Source: Mycolicibacterium psychrotolerans (GTDB lineage: Bacteria > Actinomycetota > Actinomycetes > Mycobacteriales > Mycobacteriaceae). From it: a stretch of 64,000 bases of DNA. A program made the position numbers and the translations under genes. This document shows, piece by piece, positions 53,515 through 62,875 of this stretch (within the stretch, counting starts at the first letter, position 1; every line of letters begins with the position of its first letter). The stretch is from contig NZ_AP022574.1 in assembly GCF_010729305.1 (NCBI RefSeq), positions 5,394,001-5,458,000 of the forward strand, given 5' to 3'. The notes beneath the pieces are model-generated. The model ran no database searches and was not told where the DNA came from. It saw nothing but the letters and a program-made list of their open reading frames with translations.

Positions 53515-54603
53515 TCAGCCGACCGCACGGGCACTGCGCACCGCGCGGACGCATTCCTCGCCGGGACCGCCCGCGGGTCGTCCTTCGGCCTGACAACCCA
53601 CGGCGATCCGCACGTCGCCGTCGACGACCACCGCCCAGTCGGTCTGGCTGCCGGCCCGCAGTTCGCGGTAGGTCACTGCCGGGCGGTCGCCCACCGTCGC
53701 ATCGGCCCGGAAGTCCGCGAACACCCCGTTCGGCGCGAATTCGATTGCCGAGCGCAGAGATTCAGCGACGTCGGACAATGACGCGGGACCTGAGGTGACC
53801 GACTGCGTCAGGTGCAGCGCCGGGGTTCCGCCGGGCGCCGACACCTGTACCCGCGCCGAGCCCGGTCCCGCCGTGATGCGGTGGACGGTCCACCCTGCCG
53901 GCACGTCCATCGCCACTCGACCCTCGGTCAACAGCACCCACTGCGCGGGTGCCGGGTACCGCGCCCACCACGGAGCCGTCCCCGCCAGCGCGAGCGCACA
54001 GCCGCCGAGCACGGCCGCCGTCTGCAACCCGGTCCTTCCGCGGCGCTTGAGCGGAGCCGTCGCCGCCGCAACGGCGCGCACGACGTGCCGCCTGCCGCTG
54101 CGCTCACACGGCCGACCCGACGGGGGCACGACGCCTGGGGGCACATCCACAAGCGCGGGACCGAGGCCGTCCAGAGTGTCTGGCACGGAGACCTTTTCGC
54201 GATCCAGGATGCGCACCGGGGCGTCAGGGGTCTGGATCACCACGATGTCGTCGGCGAGTTCGACCACGGCCATGCCGTGCGCCGAGGCGAGGATCGCCGC
54301 CCGGCGAAACACGACGACGTCGGAGGTGAACTCCTGCGCCGCGGCGGTGACGATCGCCGCCGCGGAAGCCGGCCACCAGGTCGGCAGCACCAGCGCCAGC
54401 GTGTGCGGCCGCGCACCGGACGCGGCGGCCAGCACGTCGCGCCACAGGACCGCGACCTCGACGAGGCGGCCGTCCACGACCGTCAGGCGATCAGCCAGGC
54501 AACCGATCGCCTGCTCGACCCATTCGGCCGGCGCGACCTCGGGTCCCCGCACCGTCGCCGGTCCCACCTCGACGACGACGGGCGTCACGGCGGGTCGAGC
54601 CAA
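53515..54603 (-). CDS. Type VII secretion-associated protein (Rv3446c-like)
   Basis: The 362-residue protein overlaps the eccC4 3' end by 19 bp. It has an N-terminal cytoplasmic part with a nucleotide-binding-like appearance (VVEVGPATVRGP, HTLALVLPTWWPAS). One membrane helix at about residues 198-215 (LGGCALALAGTAPWWA) is followed by an extracytoplasmic part of about 145 residues (VLLTEGRVAMDVPAGW). Members are conserved only in ESX-4-type loci. Its role in secretion is unknown, and it may replace functions of the missing EccE. Confidence 0.82.
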   Translation of the reverse strand: MARPAVTPVVVEVGPATVRGPEVAPAEWVEQAIGCLADRLTVVDGRLVEVAVLWRDVLAAASGARPHTLALVLPTWWPASAAAIVTAAAQEFTSDVVVFRRAAILASAHGMAVVELADDIVVIQTPDAPVRILDREKVSVPDTLDGLGPALVDVPPGVVPPSGRPCERSGRRHVVRAVAAATAPLKRRGRTGLQTAAVLGGCALALAGTAPWWARYPAPAQWVLLTEGRVAMDVPAGWTVHRITAGPGSARVQVSAPGGTPALHLTQSVTSGPASLSDVAESLRSAIEFAPNGVFADFRADATVGDRPAVTYRELRAGSQTDWAVVVDGDVRIAVGCQAEGRPAGGPGEECVRAVRSARAVG

Positions 54604-57600
54604 CCGACCTGGATCAGCTCATCGGGTCGACCGCGCACGGCGAGCGTGCCGCGGCCCGGGGGCAGCGGTCCGGGGCGCGTCGCACCGAGTTGGACTCCGT
54701 CGTCCGGCGCGGCGCTCATCATCAGCCCCGAGCACCCCATGTCGCGCATGCGGGCGAGCACCGGGTCGAACATCGCGCGTGCCGCCCCGCCGGAGCGCCG
54801 CGCCACGACGACATGCAGGCCGAGATCCTTGGCGTGCGGCAGGAAGTCGGCCAGCGGGGTCAGCGGGTTGCCTGTGGCCCCGGCGACGAGGTCGTAGTCG
54901 TCGACGACGACGAACACCTCGGGACCGCTCCACCAGGAGCGGTCCCGCAACTGGCGCTGCGTGACGTGTTCGTCGGGCATGCGGTCGGTCAGGCGGGCGG
55001 TCAGCGCCGCCAGGCGGGCGGTGAGCGCCACCGGAGACGCCGAATAGCCGGCCAGGTGGCCGGTTTCGACGAGACCGAGCAGGGTGCGCCGGTAGTCGAC
55101 GATCTCCAGGGACACCTCCTCCTCACCGTGGGCGCGCACCAGTTCGGTGCAGAGCGTGCGCAGCAGCGCCGATTTGCCGCACTCCCCTTCGCCCAGGATC
55201 AGCAGGTGCGGGTGCTCGGCGAAGTCGAGGGTGACAGCACACAGATCGCGTTCCCCGATGCCGACGACCACCTGCCCGCGCCGCCGCGGGCCGTGCTCGA
55301 TCGTGTCGTGGCGGACCGTGGCCGGCAGGAGTTCGACGCGCGGCGCGACGAACCCGTCGGGATGCCGGCGGACCGCGGCGGCGAACGGGCGGGCGATCAC
55401 CATCTCGCGGCCGTCACGGGTGAGGCCGCGCCCGGGCGGTGCGGTGGCCAGGTCGCGGGCACGCCGCCGGTCCATCTCGGATTCGGCGGCCTCGCCGAGG
55501 CGTAACTCGATGCGCGTGCCGATCTGATCCTTGAGCGCGGGCCGCAGGTCGGCCCACCGCGACGCGGCGAGCATGACGTGCACACCGTAGGACAGGCCCC
55601 GGGCGGCGAGCGCGGTGATCGCCGTCTCGAGGGTGCCGAAATCCTGCCGGACCGTCGACCATCCGTCGACGACGAGGAAGACGTCTGCGGGCCGATCGGT
55701 GGGCTCGCGGCCCACGCGCCCCTCGGACTCTCGAGTGCTCAGCACCGTTTCGACGTGAGCCACCGTGCGCCTGCACAGATCTGGGTCCCGCCGGCCGGCG
55801 ACGCACCCGACCTGCGGGAGGTCGGCCAGCGTGCGCAGCGTGCCGCCGCCGAAGTCCAGGCAGTAGAACTGGACTGCCCGGGCGTCGTGGCAGGCCGCAA
55901 GCGCCGACACCAGCGTGTGCAACGCGGTGGACTTGCCCGACTGCGGCGCGCCGATGACCGCGACGTTGCCCGCGGCGCCCGAAAGGTCGACCATCAGTGG
56001 CTCGTACCGCTGCTCGAAGGGGCAGTCGACGACACCGATCGGCACCCGCAGGCTGCCGGCGGGTGAGCCGCGCAGCAGGTCGTCGAGCGCCGGGGAGTGC
56101 GACAGCGGCGGCAGCCACACGCGGTGGGCCGCGCGGCCCCGCCCGGCCAGCCGGGTCAACACGGTGTCGAGCAACGGCCTGGAGGCGGCAGCCCGTACGG
56201 GCCCTTCGACCTCGGCGGCGTAGCTGAAGCGTTGCGCCACAACGGCACTGGACCCCGCGGCATCGCTGACGGTGTACCGCCCTGAGACGAACGCGGTCTG
56301 GAACCGGGTGACCTGCTCGGAGGCGGTCTTCAGGTACGCGGCCCCGGGCTGTGCGGGAAGGTGGTAGGCGTCGGGTACCCCGAGCACGGCGCGGGAGTCG
56401 GCGGCCGAGAACGTCTTCAAGCAGATGCGGTAGGACAGGTGAGCCTCCAGCCCGCGCAGTCTGCCCTCGTCGAGGCGCTGGCTGGCGAGCAGCAGGTGCA
56501 CACCCAGTGACCGGCCGAGGCGGCCGACCGCGACGAACAGGTCGGCGAAGTCGGGGTGGCGGCTGAGCAGTTCGGAGAACTCGTCGACGACGATGAACAG
56601 CGAGGGCAGCGGCGCCAGCCGGCCGTCGTGCACCCGAATACGTTGATAGTCGGCGATGTTCGCGAGGTTGCCGGCCGCCCGCAGCACCTCCTGCCTGCGG
56701 TTGATCTCACCGGAGAGCGCGTCGTGCATCCGTGCCACCAACGGCGCCTCGTCGGCGAGGTTGGTGATCACCGCCGACACGTGCCGGGCCTGGTCGAGAC
56801 CGAGAAATGTCGCGCCTCCTTTGAAGTCGACCAGAACCAGGTTCAGCACATCGGGTGAGTGGGTGGTGATCATGCCCAGCACCAGCGTGCGCAGGAACTC
56901 CGACTTGCCCGATCCGGTGGCGCCGACGCACAGCCCGTGCGGACCCATCCCGCCGACGGCTGCCTCCTTGATGTCGAGTTCGACCACGCCGCCGTCGTCG
57001 GACACGCCGATCGGCACCCGCAGTGCCGCCTGTCCGGTGCACGCCGCCCACATCGCCTCGGGGTCCAAACCCTCGGGATCGTCGAACGCCATCAGCGACA
57101 GCCAGTCCGCCTTGCCGCGCCGCGGGGTGCCGGCCTGCGGGGATCTGCCGGCGATGCGACGGGCACACGCCTCCGCCTCAGCCAGGGAAAGCATGTCAGG
57201 TCCGGCGTCGATCGCCATGCCGTCGGCCTCCACCGTCACCGCCGACTGCGGGCCTGCGGAGCGAACCGCGAGCACGGTGATCCCCTCTCGCTGCGCGGAT
57301 GGTTCGGCACCGTCGGCGATGATCAGCCGGTGCCGCGGCGCGCCGGCAGTCCGGCTGTGGGGCAACCACTTCACCCAGTCCCACTCGGTGCCGGCACTGC
57401 CGGTCGAGGACACCGCGATGCCGAGTGTGTCCGGCGGGTGGGCAACAGCGGCCTGGCACACCATCGCCCGCGCCACCGCGCGGCTGATCCCGGGATCCCC
57501 GGTCACCGACAACGTGCGCACCGTTGACAGCGATACCAGCACGGGCACGTCGGCGACCACCGTCCGGTCCTGCAGGAGGCGGCGCACGGCGCCGGCGGTG

Positions 57601-58121
57601 ACCGGGTCCTCGTCAGGCCCGAGTCCGGGCGCGGTGAGCGTCGTCGCCGCGGGCGCGCTACCGACACCCACACGGACCGCCAAGCATTCGGGATGGCGCT
57701 CGTCACGGCGCCACATCCGGCCCGAGCCGGCGATGGTCCACAGTGCCGCGGGATCAGGATGGTGACGGTACAGCCACGCGTGCTGATCGACCGCGGACGC
57801 CGCCAGCACGCCGTCGACGGTGTCGAGATAGCGCAGATATTCGGCACGGGCCGCGTTGATCTCGGCGGAGCGCCCCGCACCTCGGCCGCTGTGGACGAGC
57901 ATGCCGACCACGGACACCAGCATCATCAGCGGCAGGACCAGCATCATGGGGCTGCGGGCATTCGAGCCGGCCGACCTGAGGTACAGCGCGCTCATGCCGA
58001 CCATCGCGGCGATCATCGCTATCGGCATCAGCCGCGCCAGCGGGCTGACAGCGGTGGCATCTGGTAGCGGCGGCGGCGCCTCCAGAGCGATCCGGCCGCC
58101 CGGCGGATGCTCGGGTTCCAT
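54585..58121 (-). CDS. eccC4: ESX-4 secretion motor ATPase EccC4
   Basis: The 1178-residue FtsK/SpoIIIE-type ATPase begins at ATG 58121 (MEPEHPPGGRIALEAPPPLP). Two membrane helices at about 35-80 are followed by three P-loop domains: GATGSGKS with Walker B LFIVVDEFSELL, GAPQSGKS with VFLVVDGWSTVR, and GEGECGKS with VFVVVDDYDLVA. It powers export of EsxTU. Open reading extends upstream to 59990 across eccD4, but that part is antisense noise. It lies divergent from eccD4 (95 bp) and precedes the Rv3446c-like, esxU and esxT genes. Confidence 0.96.
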   Translation of the reverse strand: MEPEHPPGGRIALEAPPPLPDATAVSPLARLMPIAMIAAMVGMSALYLRSAGSNARSPMMLVLPLMMLVSVVGMLVHSGRGAGRSAEINAARAEYLRYLDTVDGVLAASAVDQHAWLYRHHPDPAALWTIAGSGRMWRRDERHPECLAVRVGVGSAPAATTLTAPGLGPDEDPVTAGAVRRLLQDRTVVADVPVLVSLSTVRTLSVTGDPGISRAVARAMVCQAAVAHPPDTLGIAVSSTGSAGTEWDWVKWLPHSRTAGAPRHRLIIADGAEPSAQREGITVLAVRSAGPQSAVTVEADGMAIDAGPDMLSLAEAEACARRIAGRSPQAGTPRRGKADWLSLMAFDDPEGLDPEAMWAACTGQAALRVPIGVSDDGGVVELDIKEAAVGGMGPHGLCVGATGSGKSEFLRTLVLGMITTHSPDVLNLVLVDFKGGATFLGLDQARHVSAVITNLADEAPLVARMHDALSGEINRRQEVLRAAGNLANIADYQRIRVHDGRLAPLPSLFIVVDEFSELLSRHPDFADLFVAVGRLGRSLGVHLLLASQRLDEGRLRGLEAHLSYRICLKTFSAADSRAVLGVPDAYHLPAQPGAAYLKTASEQVTRFQTAFVSGRYTVSDAAGSSAVVAQRFSYAAEVEGPVRAAASRPLLDTVLTRLAGRGRAAHRVWLPPLSHSPALDDLLRGSPAGSLRVPIGVVDCPFEQRYEPLMVDLSGAAGNVAVIGAPQSGKSTALHTLVSALAACHDARAVQFYCLDFGGGTLRTLADLPQVGCVAGRRDPDLCRRTVAHVETVLSTRESEGRVGREPTDRPADVFLVVDGWSTVRQDFGTLETAITALAARGLSYGVHVMLAASRWADLRPALKDQIGTRIELRLGEAAESEMDRRRARDLATAPPGRGLTRDGREMVIARPFAAAVRRHPDGFVAPRVELLPATVRHDTIEHGPRRRGQVVVGIGERDLCAVTLDFAEHPHLLILGEGECGKSALLRTLCTELVRAHGEEEVSLEIVDYRRTLLGLVETGHLAGYSASPVALTARLAALTARLTDRMPDEHVTQRQLRDRSWWSGPEVFVVVDDYDLVAGATGNPLTPLADFLPHAKDLGLHVVVARRSGGAARAMFDPVLARMRDMGCSGLMMSAAPDDGVQLGATRPGPLPPGRGTLAVRGRPDELIQVGWLDPP

Positions 58122-58216
58122 GCATGTGTAGACGCACCAGCAGCTCGACCGGTTCCGTCCCGTTCGGCACGATCTTCGTGCGTCACACCCCCTGAGGGTC
58201 GAGTTACGTTGCCTGA

Positions 58217-59521
58217 GTGACCGATACGGTGTGCCGGGTGTCCGTTCACGCGCCTGCGCGACAGACGACCGCCGACGTCGCGTTACCGACGGGCTGCCCG
58301 GTCGGCGTGCTGCTGCCGTCGATCGTCGACATCGTGCTCGGCGCGACGGATGCGCCGGCGGAACCGACCCGGTGGTTCCTGACCCGCCCCGGCGGCGTGC
58401 CGCTCGACCTGTCGGTAACGCTGCGGGACAACGCTGTTCGCGACGGCGATCTGATCCTGCTGACCGTGGCGCCGCCGCCTCCGCCCCGGATCGCGCTCGG
58501 CGATCCGGCCGGTGTCGTGAGCGCGGCCGTCCGTGGTCCCGCCCCGCGCGGGACGGGACCGGCCGCCGCGGTGGGGCTCGTCGTGATCGTGGTGCTCGCG
58601 GCGGCGCTGATCTGGGCGGGCCGAGTGGGTGGTCAGCAGCCGGCGCTGTGGGTGGCGGCGGCACTGTCCGCGGCGAGCGCCGTGACGGCGGCGATCGAGT
58701 GGGCACCGCGGCCATTGGGCACCGTGCTGTCCCTCGGCGCCGTCCTCCATGCGGCGGTGACGGGCGCACTGTCGGGTGCGGGCGCGACGTGGCCGACGGC
58801 GGGGCTCCTCGCGGCGGGCGCGGCGCTGCTGATGGCAGTGACGTTGGCGCGTCTGGGAACCGGCGCGGTGACCGCGATGAGCGGATGTGCGGCAACCGCC
58901 GGTGCGGTCGCGGCGGCCGCAGGCGTGCAGGTGGTCGCCGCGCCGGGCGTCGGGGCCACCGGCGCGCTGCTGACCGTGCTGTCGCTTGCCCTGCTGTCGG
59001 CTGCGCCGACGCTGACGGTCGTGACCGCGGAACTGGGGCCGACGCGGCACACCGTCGGCGCCGGGCGCGCGCTGACGGCTCACCGCATCCTGACCGGATT
59101 ATTGGCCGGCTGGGCGGGCACCGCCGTCGCGGGTGCCGTCCTGGTCGCCGCGGACGCGGCGGTGGCGCGGGCGCTCGCTGCCACGTTCTCGGCCGTCGTC
59201 GCCGCGCTTCTCCTGCTGCGGCAGCGCGTGCACGCCGATGCGGTACGTCGAACCACGCTGTCGGGAACAGGATTCGCGGCCCTGCTGGTGACCGTGTGGG
59301 TGACCGTGACCGCGGCCCCGCACTGGGCGCCGTGGTGGTGCGCCGCCGTCGCCGCGGGCGGCGCGGCCGCCCTGCGCGGGTGGCTGCGCGAATCGCCACC
59401 GAATCCGCTGTCGCGCTGGACGATTCATCTCGCCGAATACGCCTCTCTGGCGGCCGTGGTGCCGCTGGGCGCCTGGGTCGCGGGCGTCTATGACGCGGTC
59501 CGGGCGATGAACCTGCCGTGA
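58217..59521 (+). CDS. eccD4: ESX-4 membrane channel protein EccD4
   Basis: The 434-residue protein starts at GTG 58217. An N-terminal ubiquitin-like domain of about 85 residues (VCRVSVHAPARQTTADVALP, ending LILLTVAPPP) precedes about 11 membrane helices from residue 115 to 430, the EccD plan. It forms the inner-membrane pore. Its stop overlaps the mycP4 start by 4 bp. Confidence 0.94.
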   Translation: MTDTVCRVSVHAPARQTTADVALPTGCPVGVLLPSIVDIVLGATDAPAEPTRWFLTRPGGVPLDLSVTLRDNAVRDGDLILLTVAPPPPPRIALGDPAGVVSAAVRGPAPRGTGPAAAVGLVVIVVLAAALIWAGRVGGQQPALWVAAALSAASAVTAAIEWAPRPLGTVLSLGAVLHAAVTGALSGAGATWPTAGLLAAGAALLMAVTLARLGTGAVTAMSGCAATAGAVAAAAGVQVVAAPGVGATGALLTVLSLALLSAAPTLTVVTAELGPTRHTVGAGRALTAHRILTGLLAGWAGTAVAGAVLVAADAAVARALAATFSAVVAALLLLRQRVHADAVRRTTLSGTGFAALLVTVWVTVTAAPHWAPWWCAAVAAGGAAALRGWLRESPPNPLSRWTIHLAEYASLAAVVPLGAWVAGVYDAVRAMNLP

Positions 59522-60834
59522 CCCGCCTCGGTCGACTGCTCGCGGTGACGGCGCTGACGGCCGCCCTCACCCCGGCGCCGCAGGCGCACGCGGCGGTCAC
59601 ACCGCCGCCGATCGACGAGACCCGGCTTCCCGCAGCGGGGCCGGCCCGACCGCCACGGCCCACCGAGCAACGCGAGGACTGCGTGGCCACCCGCGCGCCC
59701 ACCGGCCGGGGACGCATCCTCGACGACCTGCCGACCGTGTGGGCGCTCACCCGCGGCGCCGGGCAGACCGTCGCGGTCATCGACACCGGCGTGGCCCGCC
59801 ATCGCCGCCTCCCCCGCCTGGTGCCCGGAGGCGACTTCGTCGCCGCGGCCGACGGGTCCGCCGACTGCGACGGACACGGCACGATCGTCGCCGGCATCAT
59901 CGCCGCGGCTCCCGATCCGGCGGACCCGCACGCGTTCGGCGGGATCGCTCCCGAGGTGTCACTGCTCTCGATCCGGCAGTCCAGCAACAAGTTCCGTTAC
60001 ACCGACGACGCCGGCCCCGGGGTCGGCGACGTCGATACACTCGCCGCAGCTGTCCGGCTCGCCGCCGACCTCGGCGCCACCGTGATCAACATCTCGTCGG
60101 TGGCGTGCCTGTCCGCCGACGGCGGACTCGACGATCGGGCGCTCGGCGCGGCGCTGGCCTACGCCGTGGACGTCACCAACACCGTCGTGGTCAGCGCGGC
60201 GGGCAACGTCGGCGCCGCGGGCCAGTGCCCCGGCCAGAACTTCCGGGATGCCGCAGGCAGGGACGCCGTCTCGGTGGTCGCCAGCCCCGCGTGGTACGAC
60301 GACTACGTGCTGACCGTCGGTTCCGCTGCCGCCGACGGGTCGGCGTCCGACTTCAGCCTCGCCGGACCGTGGGTCGACGTCGCTGCGCCCGGCGAGAACG
60401 TCGTGTCGCTCGCGCCGGCGGGTGACGGACTGGTCGACTCCTCACCGTCGGGAAACGCGCTGTCGGGCACCAGCTATGCCGCCCCGATGGTCGCCGGGGT
60501 CGCGGCGCTGGTCCGCACGCGCCACCCGGAATTGACGGCGCGTCAGGTCATGGCGCGCATCGAGGACACCGCTCGGCACCCCGCCTCCGGGTGGGAACCT
60601 GCGGTGGGCCACGGTGTCGTCGACGTGCTCGCCGCAGTCGGCGACCTGACCCCGGGCTCCCCGCCGCGGGCCGCGACCTCGCTGTCGGACAGTCCCGGCG
60701 AGACCCGGCCGACCGCAGCCGCGGCACCGGTCAGGGGCGTCCTGCTCTGCGCGGGTCTGGTCGGCGGGGTGGCGGTGCTGTGCGCGGCACTGCGCCGGTC
60801 ACGGCCGCGCGGCGACGACGTCTCTGCGGGTTGA
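59518..60834 (+). CDS. mycP4: ESX-4 mycosin protease MycP4
   Basis: The 438-residue subtilisin-like protease has a signal peptide (LLAVTALTAALTPAPQAHA), the catalytic Asp in VAVIDTGVARH, His in DCDGHGTIVAG and Ser in LSGTSYAAPMVAG. A C-terminal anchor helix (GVLLCAGLVGGVAVLCAAL, about 402-420) is followed by a short cytoplasmic tail. Mycosins stabilise the membrane complex and process some substrates. The 3' end overlaps the convergent eccB4 gene by 36 bp. Confidence 0.95.
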   Translation: MTRLGRLLAVTALTAALTPAPQAHAAVTPPPIDETRLPAAGPARPPRPTEQREDCVATRAPTGRGRILDDLPTVWALTRGAGQTVAVIDTGVARHRRLPRLVPGGDFVAAADGSADCDGHGTIVAGIIAAAPDPADPHAFGGIAPEVSLLSIRQSSNKFRYTDDAGPGVGDVDTLAAAVRLAADLGATVINISSVACLSADGGLDDRALGAALAYAVDVTNTVVVSAAGNVGAAGQCPGQNFRDAAGRDAVSVVASPAWYDDYVLTVGSAAADGSASDFSLAGPWVDVAAPGENVVSLAPAGDGLVDSSPSGNALSGTSYAAPMVAGVAALVRTRHPELTARQVMARIEDTARHPASGWEPAVGHGVVDVLAAVGDLTPGSPPRAATSLSDSPGETRPTAAAAPVRGVLLCAGLVGGVAVLCAALRRSRPRGDDVSAG

Positions 60835-62184
60835 CGCGGCCCGGGTGCTGAGGTCGGGCCCGCGCGGCAGCACCGCGAGAACGGGCCATGGAGCCCGCGC
60901 CGCGGGCAGTGGCAGCCCCAGCCGCGCGGCGGTGTCGGTGTTCTCGAGGCCGAACAGCACGCCCGCATCGGTCAGCAGGAACAACGGTCCCACGCTGTCC
61001 GGACCACTTCCGAGCGCCACCGACTGGACGAACGCGCCGCGGCCCCTCGGCACGGCGACCGCGTCGACGGCCGGGCCGGGGCCGTCGGCCTGAGCCAGGG
61101 TGACCGCTTCGTCGCGCACCGGAACCGTGTCGCCGACCAGAACAGTTGTGTGTGAAGCGGGTTCGCCAGGTGCCGGTTGCCATCGAGCGCACACCGCCGA
61201 TGCTCGGCTGACACCGGCACGGTCGGGATACGTGCCGACCGGCAGGCTGTCGACGACGGGAAGCTCGCCCACGAGGTCCGGGCTCACCACGGCGACTTCG
61301 CCGACGCGCTCATCGGTGTAGCGGATCAGGTCCGCGGCGACTTCGCCGACGCGCTGCAGTCCGCCGGCGAGCACGACGAACAGATCCGGCCCGCGTCCGG
61401 CACTTGGCACCGCGACGACGGTGCCGACGGGGCGGTCGCGCAGCCGCCCCGGCCCGGCGGTCCCCCGGTCCGGGATGTGCGGCGCCGCGATGGCCGGCGC
61501 CTCGGGAACGGCGGCCAGCACGGCGGGCGAGACGAGCTGTGGCTCAACGTGATCGAGGTGCAGCGCCCGGACGACGGCGGGATGCCGCAGGTCGACCCGG
61601 GCCCTGCGGCCGTCATAGAGCAGATAGGTCAGCGCCGCACCGGCGCCGAGCGGCCTGACGAGCACGCCGCGCTCCGGCGGCGCGACGCCGTCGGCGAGGG
61701 GCCCCGCGATCACGGTCGTCGCGGTGCCGTCGTCGCACACCGTCCACGACGACTCGGCGGACGGCATCGGGGCGGGGATGTGCTGCGGCGCACCCGGGAT
61801 GCCCATCTGCGCGCCTCGCCGCGCCCGGTCCACCGCGTCCTGGGCCACCACCCTCGGTGGCGCGGCGTTGCCCGCGATCAGCCACGCGGACGTCAGGTTG
61901 GGCACGGGGTGCAGCGTGTCGTCGACCCGAACGTACAGCGCGCCGCTCTCCCGGGCCATGACCACTGCCGCGTCCCCGACGTCCCCTGCCGGCCGGAACA
62001 CCGCCAGCACCGCACACGCCGCGACGGCGAGGGCCGTCAACACCGCACCGGCGGCCAGCGACATCGATTGCGCGCGCAGCGGATCGTCGAGCATTCGGGT
62101 GTCGCCGCGGACCAGCGCGTGCTCCATCCTGCGCACCAGGAACCGGTGACCGCTGACCTGCAGTCGCGTGGTCGGTTGCCGCAT
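60799..62184 (-). CDS. eccB4: ESX-4 core component EccB4
   Basis: The protein has 461 residues from ATG 62184 (a GTG directly before it would add one). The short cytoplasmic N-terminus PTTRLQVSGHRFLVRRMEHALVRGD is the EccB signature. One membrane helix at about 43-65 (SLAAGAVLTALAVAACAVLAV) leads to the large periplasmic repeat domain ending at about 450. It anchors the pore on the periplasmic side. It converges with mycP4 over 36 bp, the usual ESX-4 arrangement (Rv3449/Rv3450c). Confidence 0.95.
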   Translation of the reverse strand: MRQPTTRLQVSGHRFLVRRMEHALVRGDTRMLDDPLRAQSMSLAAGAVLTALAVAACAVLAVFRPAGDVGDAAVVMARESGALYVRVDDTLHPVPNLTSAWLIAGNAAPPRVVAQDAVDRARRGAQMGIPGAPQHIPAPMPSAESSWTVCDDGTATTVIAGPLADGVAPPERGVLVRPLGAGAALTYLLYDGRRARVDLRHPAVVRALHLDHVEPQLVSPAVLAAVPEAPAIAAPHIPDRGTAGPGRLRDRPVGTVVAVPSAGRGPDLFVVLAGGLQRVGEVAADLIRYTDERVGEVAVVSPDLVGELPVVDSLPVGTYPDRAGVSRASAVCARWQPAPGEPASHTTVLVGDTVPVRDEAVTLAQADGPGPAVDAVAVPRGRGAFVQSVALGSGPDSVGPLFLLTDAGVLFGLENTDTAARLGLPLPAARAPWPVLAVLPRGPDLSTRAASTRRDVVAARP

Positions 62185-62229
62185 CACACCCCCTCGAGCG
62201 AGCGTAACGACGCCGCGCCGGGGGTCGGA

Positions 62230-62781
62230 TCACCTGTTGGAGCGGCGCTCGCGGTAGGCGGCGACGTGCTGCCGGTTGCCGCAGTTGCCGGTGTCGCAGA
62301 ACTTGCCCGACCGGTTGCGGGACAGGTCGATCAGCACGGCGTCACAGTCCGGCGCCGCACACACCTTCAGTCGGCGCAATTCGCCGGAGCGGATCAGGTC
62401 GGCCAGTGCCATCGCCATCTCGGCGCCCATGCGCTGCCACAGCGGATCGTGGATGGAGGCCAGGTGCAGATGCCACTCGGGCATCTCCGGGTGCCGGGTC
62501 AGCCAGGGCGCGGCGCGGGTGTCGGCCAGCAGCGCGTTCACCTGCCCCACCGCCCTGACCTCGTCGCCTGCGGTCTCCCAGATCGCACCGAGCCGGGCGC
62601 GCAGCCGGTGCACCGACTCGAGCTCGGCGGCGTCGTGATCCCGCCTGCCCGTCCATCCGAAGCTGTCCAGGTATTCGTCCAGCGCGGGAAGGTCACCGAG
62701 CTGTTCACCGTCTACCCGGTCGGAGTTGATCAGCACTCCCGCCGCCCGGAGAGTGAGCTCGGTGTCATGACTGAAAAGCAT
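62230..62781 (-). CDS. CGNR zinc-finger transcriptional regulator
   Basis: From ATG 62781 (MLFSHDTELTLRAAG) the protein has 183 residues; an ATG three codons earlier (62790) is also possible. An ABATE-type N-terminal ligand domain (about 1-130) precedes a C-terminal zinc finger: CAAPDCDAVL, then KFCDTGNCGNRQHVAAYRERR, the CGNR signature with four Cys. The gene is divergent from an EamA exporter, with a 26-bp palindrome between them, and the same palindrome precedes the ThrE exporter at 21.4 kb. It is probably a ligand-responsive repressor of exporter genes (inference). Confidence 0.88.
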   Translation of the reverse strand: MLFSHDTELTLRAAGVLINSDRVDGEQLGDLPALDEYLDSFGWTGRRDHDAAELESVHRLRARLGAIWETAGDEVRAVGQVNALLADTRAAPWLTRHPEMPEWHLHLASIHDPLWQRMGAEMAMALADLIRSGELRRLKVCAAPDCDAVLIDLSRNRSGKFCDTGNCGNRQHVAAYRERRSNR

Positions 62782-62811
62782 TTGACTCATGACTCCTTTC
62801 GGCGGTAGCGT

Positions 62812-62837
62812 CATGACCAAAGTTGATTTTACTCATG
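62812..62837. promoter_or_regulatory. 26-bp palindrome, copy B, between the CGNR regulator and EamA
   Basis: Left arm CATGACCAAAG and right arm TTTTACTCATG flank TTGA; three arm positions mismatch. The right 12-mer ATTTTACTCATG is identical to copy A at 21407-21432, and 21 of 26 positions agree. A related half-site TTTGACTCATG lies at 62781-62791 over the regulator start. The site lies 31 bp upstream of the regulator ATG and 39 bp upstream of the EamA ATG. Confidence 0.6.
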
Positions 62838-62875
62838 TCTTTGCTGTTGAGGCATCCGAACCCGGAGGCGCACCC

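Noticed and set aside
58122..59990. N-terminal extension of the eccC4 frame by 623 codons
   Set aside because: Runs antisense through eccD4 and is Arg/Pro/Ser-rich; EccC proteins start just before the GRIALEAPPPLP segment.
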